The notes under the pieces are model-generated. The model ran no database searches. It saw only the letters and a program-made list of their open reading frames with translations, and was not told the DNA's origin. This document shows positions 49,460 to 59,580 of a stretch of DNA of 64,000 bases, in pieces (within the stretch, counting starts at the first letter, position 1; every line of letters begins with the position of its first letter). The stretch covers positions 1,674,001-1,738,000 of the forward strand of contig NZ_CP016793.1 of the NCBI RefSeq assembly GCF_001701025.1, in the 5' to 3' direction. A program made the position numbers and the translations under genes. Origin of the DNA: Lentzea guizhouensis. Lineage in GTDB: Bacteria > Actinomycetota > Actinomycetes > Mycobacteriales > Pseudonocardiaceae.

Positions 49460-51021
49460 GAGGCGCACCGGGTTCCGTCGGCGGGCAGGGTCTGGTCGAT
49501 CAGGTACTTCACGCCCGCCGCGTCGACGCACGGCTGGCCCTGCAGGAACACGGTGTGCTGGACGCCTTCGAACGTGAGCAGCCGCGAGTTGAGGGTCTTG
49601 GCCAGGTTCACGCCCGCCTCGTAGGGCGTGGCCGGGTCACCGGTCGTGGAGATGACGAGCAGCGGCGGGATGCCCTCGGCCTTGGGCGGGCCGGTGCGCG
49701 CCGACACCGGGGCCGGCCAGAACGCGCACGAGTCGAGCGCCGCGCCCGGCGGGTTGCCGTCGTCGAGGAACGGCGCCGCGGCCTTGTACTGCCTCGCGGT
49801 CTCCAGCAGGGCGTTCTTGTCGGTCAGGCGCTGGTCGTCCACGCAGTGCACGGCGCTGAACGCGTCCGTGATGGTCGAGTAGTTGCCCTGGTCGTCGCGG
49901 TCGAAGTACGCGTCGGCGAGACGCAGCAGCATCGTGCCCTTGCCGGCCTTCAGCTCGTTGAGCCCCTGCAGCAGCAGCGGCCACAGCTGCTCGGAGTACA
50001 ACGCCTGGATGGTCGCGGTGATCGCGTCGTTGTAGGACAGCTTGCGGCTGCCGACGTCGACCGGCTTCTGGAGCAACGGTGTCGTGAGCTCGCGGAAGCT
50101 CGTGTTGGCGTCACCGGTCAAAGGACAGTCGTCCTCCTGCTGGCACCACTTGATGAACTCGTTGAACGCCTTCTGGAAGCCGGCACCCTGCGCGACCAGC
50201 GACTGCAGCTGGTCCTGCGTCGGGTCGACGGCGCCGTCGAGGACGAGTGCACGCACGTTCTGGGGGAAGGTCTCGGCGTACTCGGTACCGATGCGGGTGC
50301 CGTACGAGTAGCCGACATAGCTCAGCTTCGCGTCGCCGAGCGCAGAGCGAAGGACATCCATGTCCTTAACTACGTCCCGCGTGCCCATGTTGGCGAGCAT
50401 TGCCGCCCCGAATTTTGTCCCGGCGGCACACTTGTCGGCATATGCCTTGTTCTCCTGCTCCGTTTGGGCGATCCCGGCCGGAGAGGTGTCGATGTCAAGG
50501 TCCAAACGGTCGGCGTCGCGCTCGGCGTTGGACAGGCAGCGGACCGCCGGTTCGCTCGCGCCGATGCCCCGCGGGTCGAACCCGATGAGGTCGAACCGCT
50601 CCGCGAGGTCGGTCTTGCGGTAGTCGCCGACCATGCCCGCGGCCGACGCCATGCCGGACGCGCCGGGCCCGCCGGGGTTGGTGAGCAGCGAGCCGATCTT
50701 CTGCCCGGTCGCCTTGTACCGGAGCACGCCGATGGTGATCGTGTCGCCGGTCGGCTTGGTGTAGTCGAGGGGGACCTCGAGCCGTGTGCACTCGACGTCG
50801 CGCTTGCTGCCGTACGCCTGCTTGCTCGTGCCGGTCGTGGCGAACGGCGCGCAGTCCTGCCAGGCCAGTTGCTGGCCGTAGAACTTCTCGAGTCCGGCCG
50901 GGACGGTGCCGGCCGGACCTCGTTTCTCGAAGGTCACGCCGGGCTTGGCATCCCCTTCGACGATGGACGTGCAGGAGGCCAGCAGGGGAATGACGAGCAA
51001 CACGCTCAAGAGACGGACCAC
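49456..51021 (-). CDS. Lipoprotein alpha/beta-hydrolase, CaeA/tripeptidyl-aminopeptidase-like
   Basis: A 521-residue paralogue of the next gene, but with a lipobox (LLASC) instead of a plain signal peptide, so it should be membrane-tethered. Same catalytic elements: [34 protein letters not shown] and VQHTVF. In M. tuberculosis the equivalent Rv2223c/Rv2224c pair sits near glnA2 and panB; Rv2224c (CaeA/Hip1) is a cell-envelope esterase/protease affecting virulence. GTG 51021 is divergent from nadE, 29 bp apart. Confidence 0.92.
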   Translation of the reverse strand: MVRLLSVLLVIPLLASCTSIVEGDAKPGVTFEKRGPAGTVPAGLEKFYGQQLAWQDCAPFATTGTSKQAYGSKRDVECTRLEVPLDYTKPTGDTITIGVLRYKATGQKIGSLLTNPGGPGASGMASAAGMVGDYRKTDLAERFDLIGFDPRGIGASEPAVRCLSNAERDADRLDLDIDTSPAGIAQTEQENKAYADKCAAGTKFGAAMLANMGTRDVVKDMDVLRSALGDAKLSYVGYSYGTRIGTEYAETFPQNVRALVLDGAVDPTQDQLQSLVAQGAGFQKAFNEFIKWCQQEDDCPLTGDANTSFRELTTPLLQKPVDVGSRKLSYNDAITATIQALYSEQLWPLLLQGLNELKAGKGTMLLRLADAYFDRDDQGNYSTITDAFSAVHCVDDQRLTDKNALLETARQYKAAAPFLDDGNPPGAALDSCAFWPAPVSARTGPPKAEGIPPLLVISTTGDPATPYEAGVNLAKTLNSRLLTFEGVQHTVFLQGQPCVDAAGVKYLIDQTLPADGTRCAS

Positions 51022-51050
51022 AGTTCGATGGTATGGGAGATGATGAGGGC

Positions 51051-52763
51051 ATGCCGCAGCTTCGCATCGCGCTCGCCCAGGTCAACGCCACTGTGGGCGA
51101 CCTTTCCGGCAACGCCGCGCTGGTCGTGGAGTGGACGCGCAAGGCCCGGGAGGGCGGCGCGCACCTCGTGGTGTTCCCCGAGATGGTGCTGACCGGCTAC
51201 CCGGTCGAGGACCTGGCGATCCGCACGTCGTTCGCCCGCGCGTCTTTCGAGGCGTTGGACGCGCTGGCGGTGTCGTTGGACGATGCGGGCCTGGGCTCCG
51301 TGGCCGCCGTGGTCGGTTATCTGGAGCACGACTCGGTCGGCCCGCGCAACGCCGTGGGAGTGCTTTACGGCGGGCGTGTCGTGGCGCGGCAGTCGAAGCA
51401 CCACCTGCCGAACTACGGCGTGTTCGACGAGCGGCGGTACTTCAAGCCGGGGTCGTCGCTCGACATCCTGCGGATCAACGGTGTCGAGGTCGGCATGGTG
51501 ATCTGCGAGGACCTGTGGCAGGACGGCGGCCCGATCACCGCACTGGGTGACGCCGGCGTGGACCTGGTGGTCTCGCCGAACGCGTCGCCGTACGAGCGCA
51601 AGAAGGACGATCAGCGGTTGCCGCTGGTGGTCCGTCGTGCCGCGGAAGCCGGGGCGCCGTTGGCGTACTGCAACCTCGTCGGCGGGCAGGACGAGCTGGT
51701 GTTCGACGGTGACTCGCTGGTGGTCGGCGCGGACGGCCAGCTGATCGGGCGGGCGCCGCAGTTCGTCGAGCACCTGATGCTGGTGGATTTCGACCTGCCG
51801 TCTTCTGCTTCTTATGAGCAGGGCCAGATCGGTGACTTCTACGTGCGCCGTGTGTTCGTTTCGGACGCCGTCGCTCCCTACGAGCCTCTGCCCGCACCGC
51901 GCGTGTTCGAGCCTCTGTCCGATGAGGCCGAGGTGTGGCACGCGCTCGTGACCGGTCTGCGCGACTACGTGCACAAGAACGGCTTCCGGTCCGTTGTGCT
52001 CGGTCTGTCCGGTGGCATCGACTCGGCCGTTGTGGCTTCTCTGGCCGTGGACGCTCTTGGTGCCGATTCGGTCTATGGCGTCTCGATGCCGTCGTCGTAC
52101 TCGTCGGAACACTCTCGTTCGGACGCCTCGGACATGGCGGCGCGCACTGGGCTGCACTTCTCCACGGAACCCATCGGCGAGATGGTGTCCGTGTACGTCT
52201 CGCAGCTGGGCCTGACGGGTCTCGCCGAGGAGAACATCCAGGCGCGGTGCCGCGGCATGCTGCTGATGGCGCTGTCGAACCAGCACGGGCACCTGGTGCT
52301 GGCGACCGGCAACAAGTCCGAGCTCGCGGTCGGGTACTCGACGATCTACGGCGACGCGGTCGGCGGGTACGCACCGATCAAGGACGTGCTGAAGACGCTG
52401 GTATGGGACCTGGCCCGGTGGCGCAACGCCGAGGCGGAGAAGCGCGGCGAGGTGCCGCCGATCCCGGAGAACTCGATCTCGAAGCCGCCGTCGGCGGAGT
52501 TGCGGCCGGGGCAGGTGGACTCGGACTCGCTGCCGGACTACTCGGTGCTGGACGACCTGCTGGACGACTACGTCGAAGGGGACCGCGGGTACGACGACCT
52601 GCTGGCGGCCGGGTTCGAGGCGGAGCTGGTGGACCGGGTGCTGCGGATGGTGGACCGGGCGGAGTACAAGCGTCGGCAGTACCCGCCGGGGACGAAGATC
52701 TCGAACAAGGCTTTTGGGCGGGACCGGCGGTTGCCGATCACGAACGGGTGGCGCGAGGGCTGA
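51051..52763 (+). CDS. nadE: Glutamine-hydrolysing NAD+ synthetase
   Basis: A 570-residue enzyme for the last step of NAD synthesis. The N-terminal nitrilase-type glutaminase has the triad Glu44 (VVFPEMVL), Lys116 (QSKHHLPNYG) and Cys152 (MVICEDLWQDG). The C-terminal synthetase has the pyrophosphate loop VLGLSGGIDSAVVASL and NKSELAVGYSTIYGDAVGGY. It is shorter than the 680-residue M. tuberculosis enzyme, matching the compact form. ATG 51051 has a GAGATGATGAGGG site; 51033 is a longer alternative. Product NAD links to the Nudix/NADAR genes at 23-25 kb only in theme. Confidence 0.95.
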   Translation: MPQLRIALAQVNATVGDLSGNAALVVEWTRKAREGGAHLVVFPEMVLTGYPVEDLAIRTSFARASFEALDALAVSLDDAGLGSVAAVVGYLEHDSVGPRNAVGVLYGGRVVARQSKHHLPNYGVFDERRYFKPGSSLDILRINGVEVGMVICEDLWQDGGPITALGDAGVDLVVSPNASPYERKKDDQRLPLVVRRAAEAGAPLAYCNLVGGQDELVFDGDSLVVGADGQLIGRAPQFVEHLMLVDFDLPSSASYEQGQIGDFYVRRVFVSDAVAPYEPLPAPRVFEPLSDEAEVWHALVTGLRDYVHKNGFRSVVLGLSGGIDSAVVASLAVDALGADSVYGVSMPSSYSSEHSRSDASDMAARTGLHFSTEPIGEMVSVYVSQLGLTGLAEENIQARCRGMLLMALSNQHGHLVLATGNKSELAVGYSTIYGDAVGGYAPIKDVLKTLVWDLARWRNAEAEKRGEVPPIPENSISKPPSAELRPGQVDSDSLPDYSVLDDLLDDYVEGDRGYDDLLAAGFEAELVDRVLRMVDRAEYKRRQYPPGTKISNKAFGRDRRLPITNGWREG

Positions 52764-52812
52764 GGCGCTGCTGGCCGGGTTCGGGCAGTTGCTGCAGGCC
52801 AGGTTGGGGTGG

Positions 52813-52906
52813 TAGCTCGGCGCAGGTGCCGTAGCTCGGACCGGATGCTATAGCTCTGGTCGTTTGCTGCAGCTTGCTTGGCAGCTATAGCTCGGCTCGG
52901 TCGTGG
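52813..52906 (+). repeat. Degenerate 19-bp tandem repeat, five units
   Basis: Units start at 52813, 52832, 52851, 52870 and 52888; four begin TAGCTCGG or TAGCTCTG and one is CAGCTTGC. The rest of each unit is variable. Confidence 0.7.
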
Positions 52907-53047
52907 TCGCCTGTCGCATGGCGGCAGGCCGTCTACCTGGCTCGCTCACCCCATCCGTCACCCGTCCGGGTGGTCGTTGTCCTGATCCCCGCCTGCCCTC
53001 GTCTCCTCCCTGTCCGAACCACACACCCGTCCCCGCCCGCCAAATGA

Positions 53048-53065
53048 GGAAACGCGCGGGGGCGG
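53048..53065 (+). repeat. Dispersed 18-bp repeat, copy 2
   Basis: Identical to 5591-5608 in the same orientation, in the gap before the histidine kinase gene. Confidence 0.6.
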
Positions 53066-53156
53066 GCGTGCGCCAGAACAGGGAGGAGGGCTCGGCATCG
53101 GGGAGTGGAGCCTGCTCTACCGCGCCGAACACCGCAGGATGGATACGTTGCACGGC

Positions 53157-54347
53157 ATGAAACGGATCTGGGCCGCGCTGGTCTACCTCGCGACCGGCCT
53201 GCTGACGGGCACCGCGGCGTGGCTCGCCCTCGCCGTGTTGCTGCTGTCGGTGGTGGTGCTGCCGTTGCTGCCGGTCACCGCGCCGCTGATCCGCCGGCTC
53301 GTGGACATCGACCGGCGCCGGCTGGCGAAGTTCACCGGGGTGGAGGTGCCGTCGCCGCCGCCGCTCGACGGGCCGTGGCTGCACCGGGCACAGAAGGTGC
53401 TGGCCGATCCGCACAGCCGGCGTGACGGGATCTGGCTGCTGTGGCACGGCCTGATCGGGTCCTTCACCGGGTCGGTGGCCATCGGGATACCGGGGTCGCT
53501 CGTGCAGCAGCCGCTGGTGCTGGCGACGTGGTGGATGGCGCCGGGTGGGATCGAGAGCTCGTTCGGGTTGCTGGTCGACTCGTGGGGCAAGGCGTTGCTG
53601 AGCGTGCCGATCGGGATCGTGCTCGCGTTGCTGCTCACCCAGCTGCCGCGGCTGGCCGAGTGGGATGCGCGGTGGGGGCGGAAGGTGCTGGCGCCGCCGC
53701 GGGCTTCGCTGGAGAAGCGGCTGGCCGAGGTCGTGGCGACGCGGGCGGCGGCGTTGCAGGCGCACGGGGCCGAGTTGCGGCGGATCGAGCGGAACCTGCA
53801 TGACGGGACGCAGAACAAGCTGGTCGGGGTGGTGATGATGCTCGGGATCGCGGAGCGGTCGTTGCTGCAGAACCCGGAGAACGCCCACCAGGCGTTGATC
53901 AGGGCGCAGGACGCGGCGGGGGATGCGTTGGAGGAGCTGCGCAACGTCGTGCGGAGCATCCACCCGCCGGTGTTGGAGGACCTGGGGCTGGACGGGGCGA
54001 TCCAGGCGCTGGCGGCGCGGTGTCCGGTGCCGTGCATGTTGCAGGCCGACCACCTCGGGCGGTTGCCGGCGGCGGTGGAGGCGGCGGCGTACTTCGCGGT
54101 GGCGGAGGCGTTGACGAACGTGGCCAAGCACAGCGGGGCCAACCACGCGTGGGTCAGTCTCGGGGCGGACAACGAGCGGCTGACCGTGGTGGTGCACGAC
54201 GACGGCAAGGGTGGCGCGGACGAGCAGCACGGCACGGGGCTGGAGGGGATTCGGGGGCGGGTCGGGGCGTTGGACGGGACCGCGACGATCAGCAGTCCGG
54301 AGGGTGGCCCTACCGTGCTCACCGTTGTGCTGCCGATCGGGAAGTGA
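53157..54347 (+). CDS. HisKA_3-type sensor histidine kinase
   Basis: A 396-residue membrane kinase. Four transmembrane helices in two pairs precede the HisKA_3 domain, where His is in RIERNLHDGTQNKLVGVVMM. The HATPase region has AVAEALTNVAKHSGANHAWV, VVVHDDGKGG (N/G1 box) and GTGLEGIRGRVGALDGTA. The sensed signal is unknown; helix pairs with a short outside loop fit cell-envelope stress. ATG 53157 is the first start with family sequence; an in-frame ATG at 53139 is possible. The response regulator starts four bases downstream. Confidence 0.9.
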   Translation: MKRIWAALVYLATGLLTGTAAWLALAVLLLSVVVLPLLPVTAPLIRRLVDIDRRRLAKFTGVEVPSPPPLDGPWLHRAQKVLADPHSRRDGIWLLWHGLIGSFTGSVAIGIPGSLVQQPLVLATWWMAPGGIESSFGLLVDSWGKALLSVPIGIVLALLLTQLPRLAEWDARWGRKVLAPPRASLEKRLAEVVATRAAALQAHGAELRRIERNLHDGTQNKLVGVVMMLGIAERSLLQNPENAHQALIRAQDAAGDALEELRNVVRSIHPPVLEDLGLDGAIQALAARCPVPCMLQADHLGRLPAAVEAAAYFAVAEALTNVAKHSGANHAWVSLGADNERLTVVVHDDGKGGADEQHGTGLEGIRGRVGALDGTATISSPEGGPTVLTVVLPIGK

Positions 54348-54351
54348 AGAC

Positions 54352-54999
54352 ATGCGCATCGTGATCGCCGAAGATGACGCGTTGCTCCGCGAGGGGTTGA
54401 CGTTGTTGTTGCGCAACGAAGGCCTGGACGTGGCCGCGGCGACGGACAACCCGGACGACTTCCTGGTCGCCGTGGCCGAGCACCAGCCGGACATCGCGGT
54501 GGTGGACGTGCGGATGCCGCCGACGTTCACCGACGAGGGGCTGCGGGCCGCGGTCGAGGCGCGCAAGCGGCACCCGGAGCTCGCCGTGCTGGTGCTCAGC
54601 GCGTGGGTCGAGCAGAGCTACGCGCACGAGCTGCTGGCCGGCACCTCCGGCGGCATCGGGTACCTGCTGAAGGAACGCGTCGGCAAGGTCGCGGACTTCC
54701 TGGAGTCGCTGCACCGGGTCGCGGCGGGTGGCACGGCGCTCGACCCCGAGGTCGTGTCGCAACTGCTGGTGCGCCGCAAGTCCGACGACGCGCTCAGCGG
54801 GTTGTCACCGCGTGAGCGCGAGGTGCTCGGGCTGATGGCGGAGGGGCTGTCGAACGCGGCCATCGGCGACAAGCTGGTCATCAGCCCGGGAGCGGTGCAC
54901 AAGCACATCGGCAACATCTTCCTGAAGCTCGGCCTCAACACCGAGGACGGCGCGGGAGACCGGCGCGTCCAGGCCGTGCTCGCCTACCTGGACCACTGA
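54352..54999 (+). CDS. LuxR/NarL-family response regulator
   Basis: A 215-residue regulator. Receiver: IVIAEDDALLREGL, phosphorylatable Asp in IAVVDVRMPP, Ser/Lys switch residues in VLVLSAWVE and GYLLKERV. C-terminal LuxR helix-turn-helix: SGLSPREREVLGLMAEGLSN, then AAIGDKLVISPGAVHKHIGN. It pairs with the kinase just upstream in one operon. The target genes cannot be told; it converges on lysX with a gap of 8 bp. Confidence 0.93.
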   Translation: MRIVIAEDDALLREGLTLLLRNEGLDVAAATDNPDDFLVAVAEHQPDIAVVDVRMPPTFTDEGLRAAVEARKRHPELAVLVLSAWVEQSYAHELLAGTSGGIGYLLKERVGKVADFLESLHRVAAGGTALDPEVVSQLLVRRKSDDALSGLSPREREVLGLMAEGLSNAAIGDKLVISPGAVHKHIGNIFLKLGLNTEDGAGDRRVQAVLAYLDH

Positions 55000-55007
55000 C
55001 GGGCACG

Positions 55008-58000
55008 TCACTGCGGGCGGACGAACGGGAAGAGCACGGTCTGCCGGATGGACGTGCCGGTGAGCATCATCAGCAACCGGTCCACGCCCATCCCGAGGCC
55101 GCCCGTCGGTGGCATGCCGTGCTCCAGCGCCCGCAGGAAGTCCTCGTCCAGCTCCATCGCCTCGACGTCACCGGACGCGGCCTTGAGCGACTGCGCCTCC
55201 AGCCGGCGCCGCTGTTCCAGCGGGTCGGTGAGCTCGGAGTACGCCGTGCCGATCTCCGCGCCGAACGCGACGAGGTCCCACCGCTCGGCCAGCCGCGGAT
55301 CGTCGCGGTGCTGCCGGGTCAGCGGTGACACCGAGGTCGGGAAGTCGATGTAGAACGTCGGCCCCACGGTCGTGGCCTCGACGAACGTGTCGTACGCCTC
55401 CTGCACGAGCTGGCCGTGGTCCCAGTCCTCGTTGACCTCCACGCCACGAGCGGTCAGCAGCGACCGCAGCTCCGCCACCGACGTCGACGGGGTGACATCG
55501 GAACCGAGCGCCGACGAGACCGCCGTGTAGACCGGGATCACCGGCCACTCCCCCGAGATGTCGAACTCACCCTCGGGCCGGGACGCCACTTCCGCGCCGA
55601 ACGCTTCCCGTGCCGCGTGCTGGATCAACGCGCGCACGAGGTCCAGCATCACCCGGTAGTCCGCGTAGGCCTGGTAGGCCTCCAGCATCGTGAACTCCGG
55701 GTTGTGCGTGGCGTCCGCGCCCTCGTTGCGGAAGTTGCGGTTCAGCTCGAACACCCGGTCCACGCCCGCCACGCAGAGCCGTTTTAGGTACAGCTCCGGC
55801 GCGATCCGCAGGTACATCCGCATGTCGTAGGCGTTGATGTGGGTGACGAACGGCCTGGCGTTCGCACCGCCGTGCACCGCCTGCAGCATCGGCGTCTCGA
55901 CCTCCAGGTACGAGCGCGAGTGCAGGAACTCCCGGACGCTGCGGATCACGTCGCTGCGCAGCTTCAGCAGGAACGCCGAGTCCGGGTTCACCACCAGGTC
56001 GAGGTAGCGCTGCCGCACCCGCGCCTCCGGGTCGGCGAGGCCCTTGCGCTTGTCCGGCAACGGGTGCAGGCACTTCGCGGTCAGCGTCCAGGACGTCGCC
56101 CGCACCGAGATCTCGCCCTTGTCGGTCTTCATCACCGTGCCGGTCGCGCCGACGTGGTCGCCCAGGTCCACATCGGACTTCCACGACCGCAGCGCGTCGC
56201 CGAGCGAGTCGGCCGTGAGCATCAGCTGGATCTCGCCGCTGAAGTCCCGCAGCCGCGCGAAGCACAGCCCGCCCATCTCCCGCAGCGCCACCACGCGCCC
56301 GGTGACCGAGACCTCCTCGCCGAACCGCTCCCGTGCCGCGGCGAGCAGGTCCGTCCGCGCGAACCCCACCGGGTAGGGGTCGACGCCGGCGGCCACCAGC
56401 CGTTCGACCTTCGCGATCCGCACCCGCACCTGTTCCGGGCGCCGGACGGCCTTCGGTTCGACCTTCAGAGCGTCGATCTCGGCGACCTGCAAGGCGAACT
56501 CGGAGCTGACGGCGGTCTTCTGCAGCGCCCGCTTGCGCAACGACCGCAGCGACGGCACGAACCCCTCCGCCACGCCCGCCGCGATGCTGACCCGCGGCAA
56601 CGACCGCGACCGCTGGTAGCAGAGGAACCGCGGCTCCCACTCCGGCAGGTACTTCGCGTTCGACCGGTACAGCGACTCCAGCTGGAAGAACCGCGACGCG
56701 AGCGACAGCACCCGCCGCCACGCCCGCAGCACCGGCCCGGCGCCGATCTTCTCGCCTTCCTCGAACACCGCGCGGAACATCGCGAAGTTCAACGAGATCC
56801 GGTGCACGCCGAGGTGTCCGGCAGCGGCGGCCAGCTGCGCCACCATGTACTCGTTGAGCCCGTTCTCCGCGGACCGGTCCCGGCGCATCAGGTCCAGCGA
56901 CACCCCACGGCGGCCCCACGGCACGAACGACAGCAACCCGCGCAACGCGCCAGAGGCGTCATACGCCTCGACCATCACGCACCGGCCGTCGCTCGGATCT
57001 CCCAGGCGCCCCAACGCCATGGAGAACCCGCGCTCGGTCTCCGCACCACGCCACGCCTGCGCCAGGTCCAGGATGGACGACATCTCGTCCGGTGCGATCT
57101 CGCTGTGCCGGCGGACCCGCGTGGTGTACCCGGCGCGTTCGACGCGGGACACGGCCTGGCGGAGCCCTCGGCGTTCCGGGCCGGCGAGGTTGAACTCGCG
57201 CACGTCCAGGACCGCCTCGTCACCGATCTCCAACGCTTTGAGGCCCGCGTCGGTGTAGACCTGCGCGCCGCGTTCGGAGGCACCGAGCACACCGGGCATC
57301 CAGCCGTAGGTCCGTGCCTCGGCGAGCCACGCGAGCACCGCCTCCGGCCACGCCTCCTCGTCGCCGACCGGGTCGGCGGAGGCCAGCGTCACGCCGCCGA
57401 TCACCCGGTAGGTCAGCGCCGCCCGGCCGGACGCCGCGAACACCACGCTCTTGTCCCGCCGTGTCGCGAAGTAGCCCAGGGAGTCCGGCTCACCGTCCGC
57501 GGCGAGCAGCCGGCGCACGTCCAGCTCCTGCTCGGACGTGATCATGCTCTGGGTCCGGACACCGCGGAAGAACAGGTACATCGCCCGGATCGCGACCAGC
57601 GTGCCGCCCAGGCTCAGCACGACGCTCAGCCACTGCGGGCCCTCGGGGATGTCGAGGCGGCCCAGCCGGACGACCTCGCCCGTCGCCTGGTTCGCCGCCC
57701 ACACGAGCTTGTCGAGGTGCGCGACCAGCTCGCCGGGGAACAGCTCGGTGAGCCCCCAGCCGAGCAGCACCAGCGCGACCATGCCCAGCACGAACGACGC
57801 AAGCGCTTGCCGCCACGCGCCGCGGGCCAGCCGCGCCGGGAACGCCTTCCTGACGAGCCACAGCAGCGCCACGAACACCACCGAGGTCGCGAAACCGACC
57901 CCGAGGAACGCCCAGTAGCTCGACTCGTCGTCGCCGTCCAGGACTTCTTCAGGTGCGACGGCCAAGATGACCATGGTGAACCCGACCGCGAGCAGGCCCA

Positions 58001-58253
58001 GCACCTGGAACAGCAGCAGCGCCCACAGCGCCGCCCGCTTGTGCCTGCGCAGCGCGGCACCCAGCACGAAGAACACGAGCGCGATGAAGAGGTTGCCGTC
58101 GATGGGCAGGCCAGTGAAGTACCCGACGCCGTCGGCGAGGTCGGTGAACCAGCTGTCCTCGGGCAGGATCACCCTCAGCAGCGACATCACCCCGGCGAGC
58201 TGCACGATCGTCGCGATCCACCCAGCGACCTTCCACTGCCACGCCGGTGCCAC
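55008..58253 (-). CDS. lysX: LysX: lysylphosphatidylglycerol synthase/lysyl-tRNA synthetase fusion
   Basis: A 1081-residue bifunctional membrane enzyme that makes Lys-tRNA and transfers lysine to phosphatidylglycerol, giving resistance to cationic peptides. Residues 1-230 contain about six transmembrane helices. Residues 240-540 are the DUF2156 transferase domain (GRCVMVEAYDASGALRGLLS). Residues 590-1080 are class II LysRS: OB fold (VTGRVVALREMGGLCFARLR), motif 2 (NRNFRNEGADATHNPEFTML) and motif 3 (GLGMGVDRLLMMLTG). GTG 58253 has GGGAG five bases upstream and gives the APAWQWKVAGW start. Confidence 0.95.
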   Translation of the reverse strand: MAPAWQWKVAGWIATIVQLAGVMSLLRVILPEDSWFTDLADGVGYFTGLPIDGNLFIALVFFVLGAALRRHKRAALWALLLFQVLGLLAVGFTMVILAVAPEEVLDGDDESSYWAFLGVGFATSVVFVALLWLVRKAFPARLARGAWRQALASFVLGMVALVLLGWGLTELFPGELVAHLDKLVWAANQATGEVVRLGRLDIPEGPQWLSVVLSLGGTLVAIRAMYLFFRGVRTQSMITSEQELDVRRLLAADGEPDSLGYFATRRDKSVVFAASGRAALTYRVIGGVTLASADPVGDEEAWPEAVLAWLAEARTYGWMPGVLGASERGAQVYTDAGLKALEIGDEAVLDVREFNLAGPERRGLRQAVSRVERAGYTTRVRRHSEIAPDEMSSILDLAQAWRGAETERGFSMALGRLGDPSDGRCVMVEAYDASGALRGLLSFVPWGRRGVSLDLMRRDRSAENGLNEYMVAQLAAAAGHLGVHRISLNFAMFRAVFEEGEKIGAGPVLRAWRRVLSLASRFFQLESLYRSNAKYLPEWEPRFLCYQRSRSLPRVSIAAGVAEGFVPSLRSLRKRALQKTAVSSEFALQVAEIDALKVEPKAVRRPEQVRVRIAKVERLVAAGVDPYPVGFARTDLLAAARERFGEEVSVTGRVVALREMGGLCFARLRDFSGEIQLMLTADSLGDALRSWKSDVDLGDHVGATGTVMKTDKGEISVRATSWTLTAKCLHPLPDKRKGLADPEARVRQRYLDLVVNPDSAFLLKLRSDVIRSVREFLHSRSYLEVETPMLQAVHGGANARPFVTHINAYDMRMYLRIAPELYLKRLCVAGVDRVFELNRNFRNEGADATHNPEFTMLEAYQAYADYRVMLDLVRALIQHAAREAFGAEVASRPEGEFDISGEWPVIPVYTAVSSALGSDVTPSTSVAELRSLLTARGVEVNEDWDHGQLVQEAYDTFVEATTVGPTFYIDFPTSVSPLTRQHRDDPRLAERWDLVAFGAEIGTAYSELTDPLEQRRRLEAQSLKAASGDVEAMELDEDFLRALEHGMPPTGGLGMGVDRLLMMLTGTSIRQTVLFPFVRPQ

Positions 58254-58274
58254 ATCAACTCCCGAGGTCCGCTG

Positions 58275-59114
58275 ATGACGGCCATGATCCCCTCTAGCGC
58301 CGGACGGGTGCACGTCACCGCGTCCGGGCGTGTTGACCTGCCCGTCGTGGTCCTCAGCTCGGGGCTGGGAGGGGCCTGGTTCGACTGGGACCGGACCGTG
58401 CGGCTGCTCGAACCGCTCGCCAGGGTGGTCGTGTTCGACCGGCCCGGCCTCGGGATGAGCGGTCCGGCGCGGCGCGGGCCGTCGCTGGCACGGGAGGTGG
58501 CGGTGCTCGACGCGGTGCTGCGCGGCATCCCGCAGGCGATCCTGGTCGGGCACTCGATGGCGTCGATGCACGTCGAGGCCTATGCGCGGCTGCGGCCGCA
58601 GCGCGTTCTCGGTGTCGTGCTGCTCGACCCGGACACGGAGATGCCGGGAGCGGGAGCGCCGTTCGACGTGTCGGCGGTGGTGGCGCAGGCCTTGCGCGCG
58701 TTCGGCAGCCGTTGGCTCGGTGCGCGCATCACGCGGCGGTACGGGCACTGGTTGCGCAACTGGCTGACCGAGCTGTCCACCCTCGGCCGGACCGACCCGG
58801 CACCCCGTGACCTGGTCGAACTGGTCTACCGGCGGCCCGGGGTGGGGCGGGCGACGCTGGCCGAGCTCGCGTCCTACCCCGGTCAGGTGGCGACGCTGGA
58901 ACGGCTGCGGACGCGCCGCGCGTTGCCCGAAGTGCCGTTCCTGGTGCTCACGGCCGGTCGGAAGATATGGCCGGAACACCGGTCGTTGGCCGCCCTCGTG
59001 CCGTGGGGGCGCAACGTGCCGGTGCCCGGTAGTAGACACATGGTCCAGATGGACCGCCCGGACGCCGTGGTGATGGCCGTCCGGGACGTGATCAGGGCTC
59101 TACCCGACCGCTGA
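58275..59114 (+). CDS. Alpha/beta-fold hydrolase
   Basis: A 279-residue hydrolase. Oxyanion-type segment [14 protein letters not shown], nucleophile Ser in [16 protein letters not shown], acid in [12 protein letters not shown] strand order and His in [12 protein letters not shown]. Divergent from lysX, 21 bp apart, so shared regulation is possible. Substrate unknown. Its end overlaps the VOC gene by 23 bp. Confidence 0.83.
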   Translation: MTAMIPSSAGRVHVTASGRVDLPVVVLSSGLGGAWFDWDRTVRLLEPLARVVVFDRPGLGMSGPARRGPSLAREVAVLDAVLRGIPQAILVGHSMASMHVEAYARLRPQRVLGVVLLDPDTEMPGAGAPFDVSAVVAQALRAFGSRWLGARITRRYGHWLRNWLTELSTLGRTDPAPRDLVELVYRRPGVGRATLAELASYPGQVATLERLRTRRALPEVPFLVLTAGRKIWPEHRSLAALVPWGRNVPVPGSRHMVQMDRPDAVVMAVRDVIRALPDR

Positions 59115-59454
59115 GCAGGCAGAACTCGTTGCCCTCGGGGTCGGCGAGGGTGTACCAGCTCGCGTCCTCGCCCTGCCCGATGTCGACGCGGGTGGCACCG
59201 AGCTCCAGCAGCCGGGCCAGCTCCTCGTCCTGCTCGCGGTCGGTCGCCCTGATGTCGATGTGCAGGCGCAGCTTCTGCAGCTTGCGGTCGGGGTTGCGCA
59301 GGAACAGCAGCGTCGTGCGCCGGTCGGGCGGTCCGATCTCCACCGACACGTCGTCGCGGTCGAGCACGTCGTAGCCCAGAACCTCGGCCCAGAAGGCCGC
59401 GAGTCGTTCCGGATCGGTGCAGTCGAGGACCAGTTCTGTGATTCGTGCTGCCAC
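59092..59454 (-). CDS. VOC/glyoxalase-fold protein
   Basis: A 120-residue vicinal-oxygen-chelate protein with two beta-alpha-beta-beta-beta units: [20 protein letters not shown] in the first, and [20 protein letters not shown] with [16 protein letters not shown] in the second. It resembles glyoxalase/bleomycin-resistance-type proteins; metal and substrate are unclear. GTG 59454 begins the fold directly. Confidence 0.85.
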   Translation of the reverse strand: MAARITELVLDCTDPERLAAFWAEVLGYDVLDRDDVSVEIGPPDRRTTLLFLRNPDRKLQKLRLHIDIRATDREQDEELARLLELGATRVDIGQGEDASWYTLADPEGNEFCLLSGRVEP

Positions 59455-59580
59455 CCGTGTGACGGTAACCGCATCTGCAACCGGTTTCCGGCTCACGGTG
59501 CCACTCTTGGTTTCGGCAACCGTGCACCAATGCGCCCGGGGACTCGCTGTGGCGGGCCTCGAGGAAAGGAACGGTCGACG

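Larger units (their letters stand above)
52764..53156. other. 393-bp gene-free region with repeats
   Basis: Between nadE and the histidine kinase. It holds a 19-bp tandem repeat (52813-52906) and the second copy of an 18-bp dispersed repeat (53048-53065). No promoter is obvious. Confidence 0.55.
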
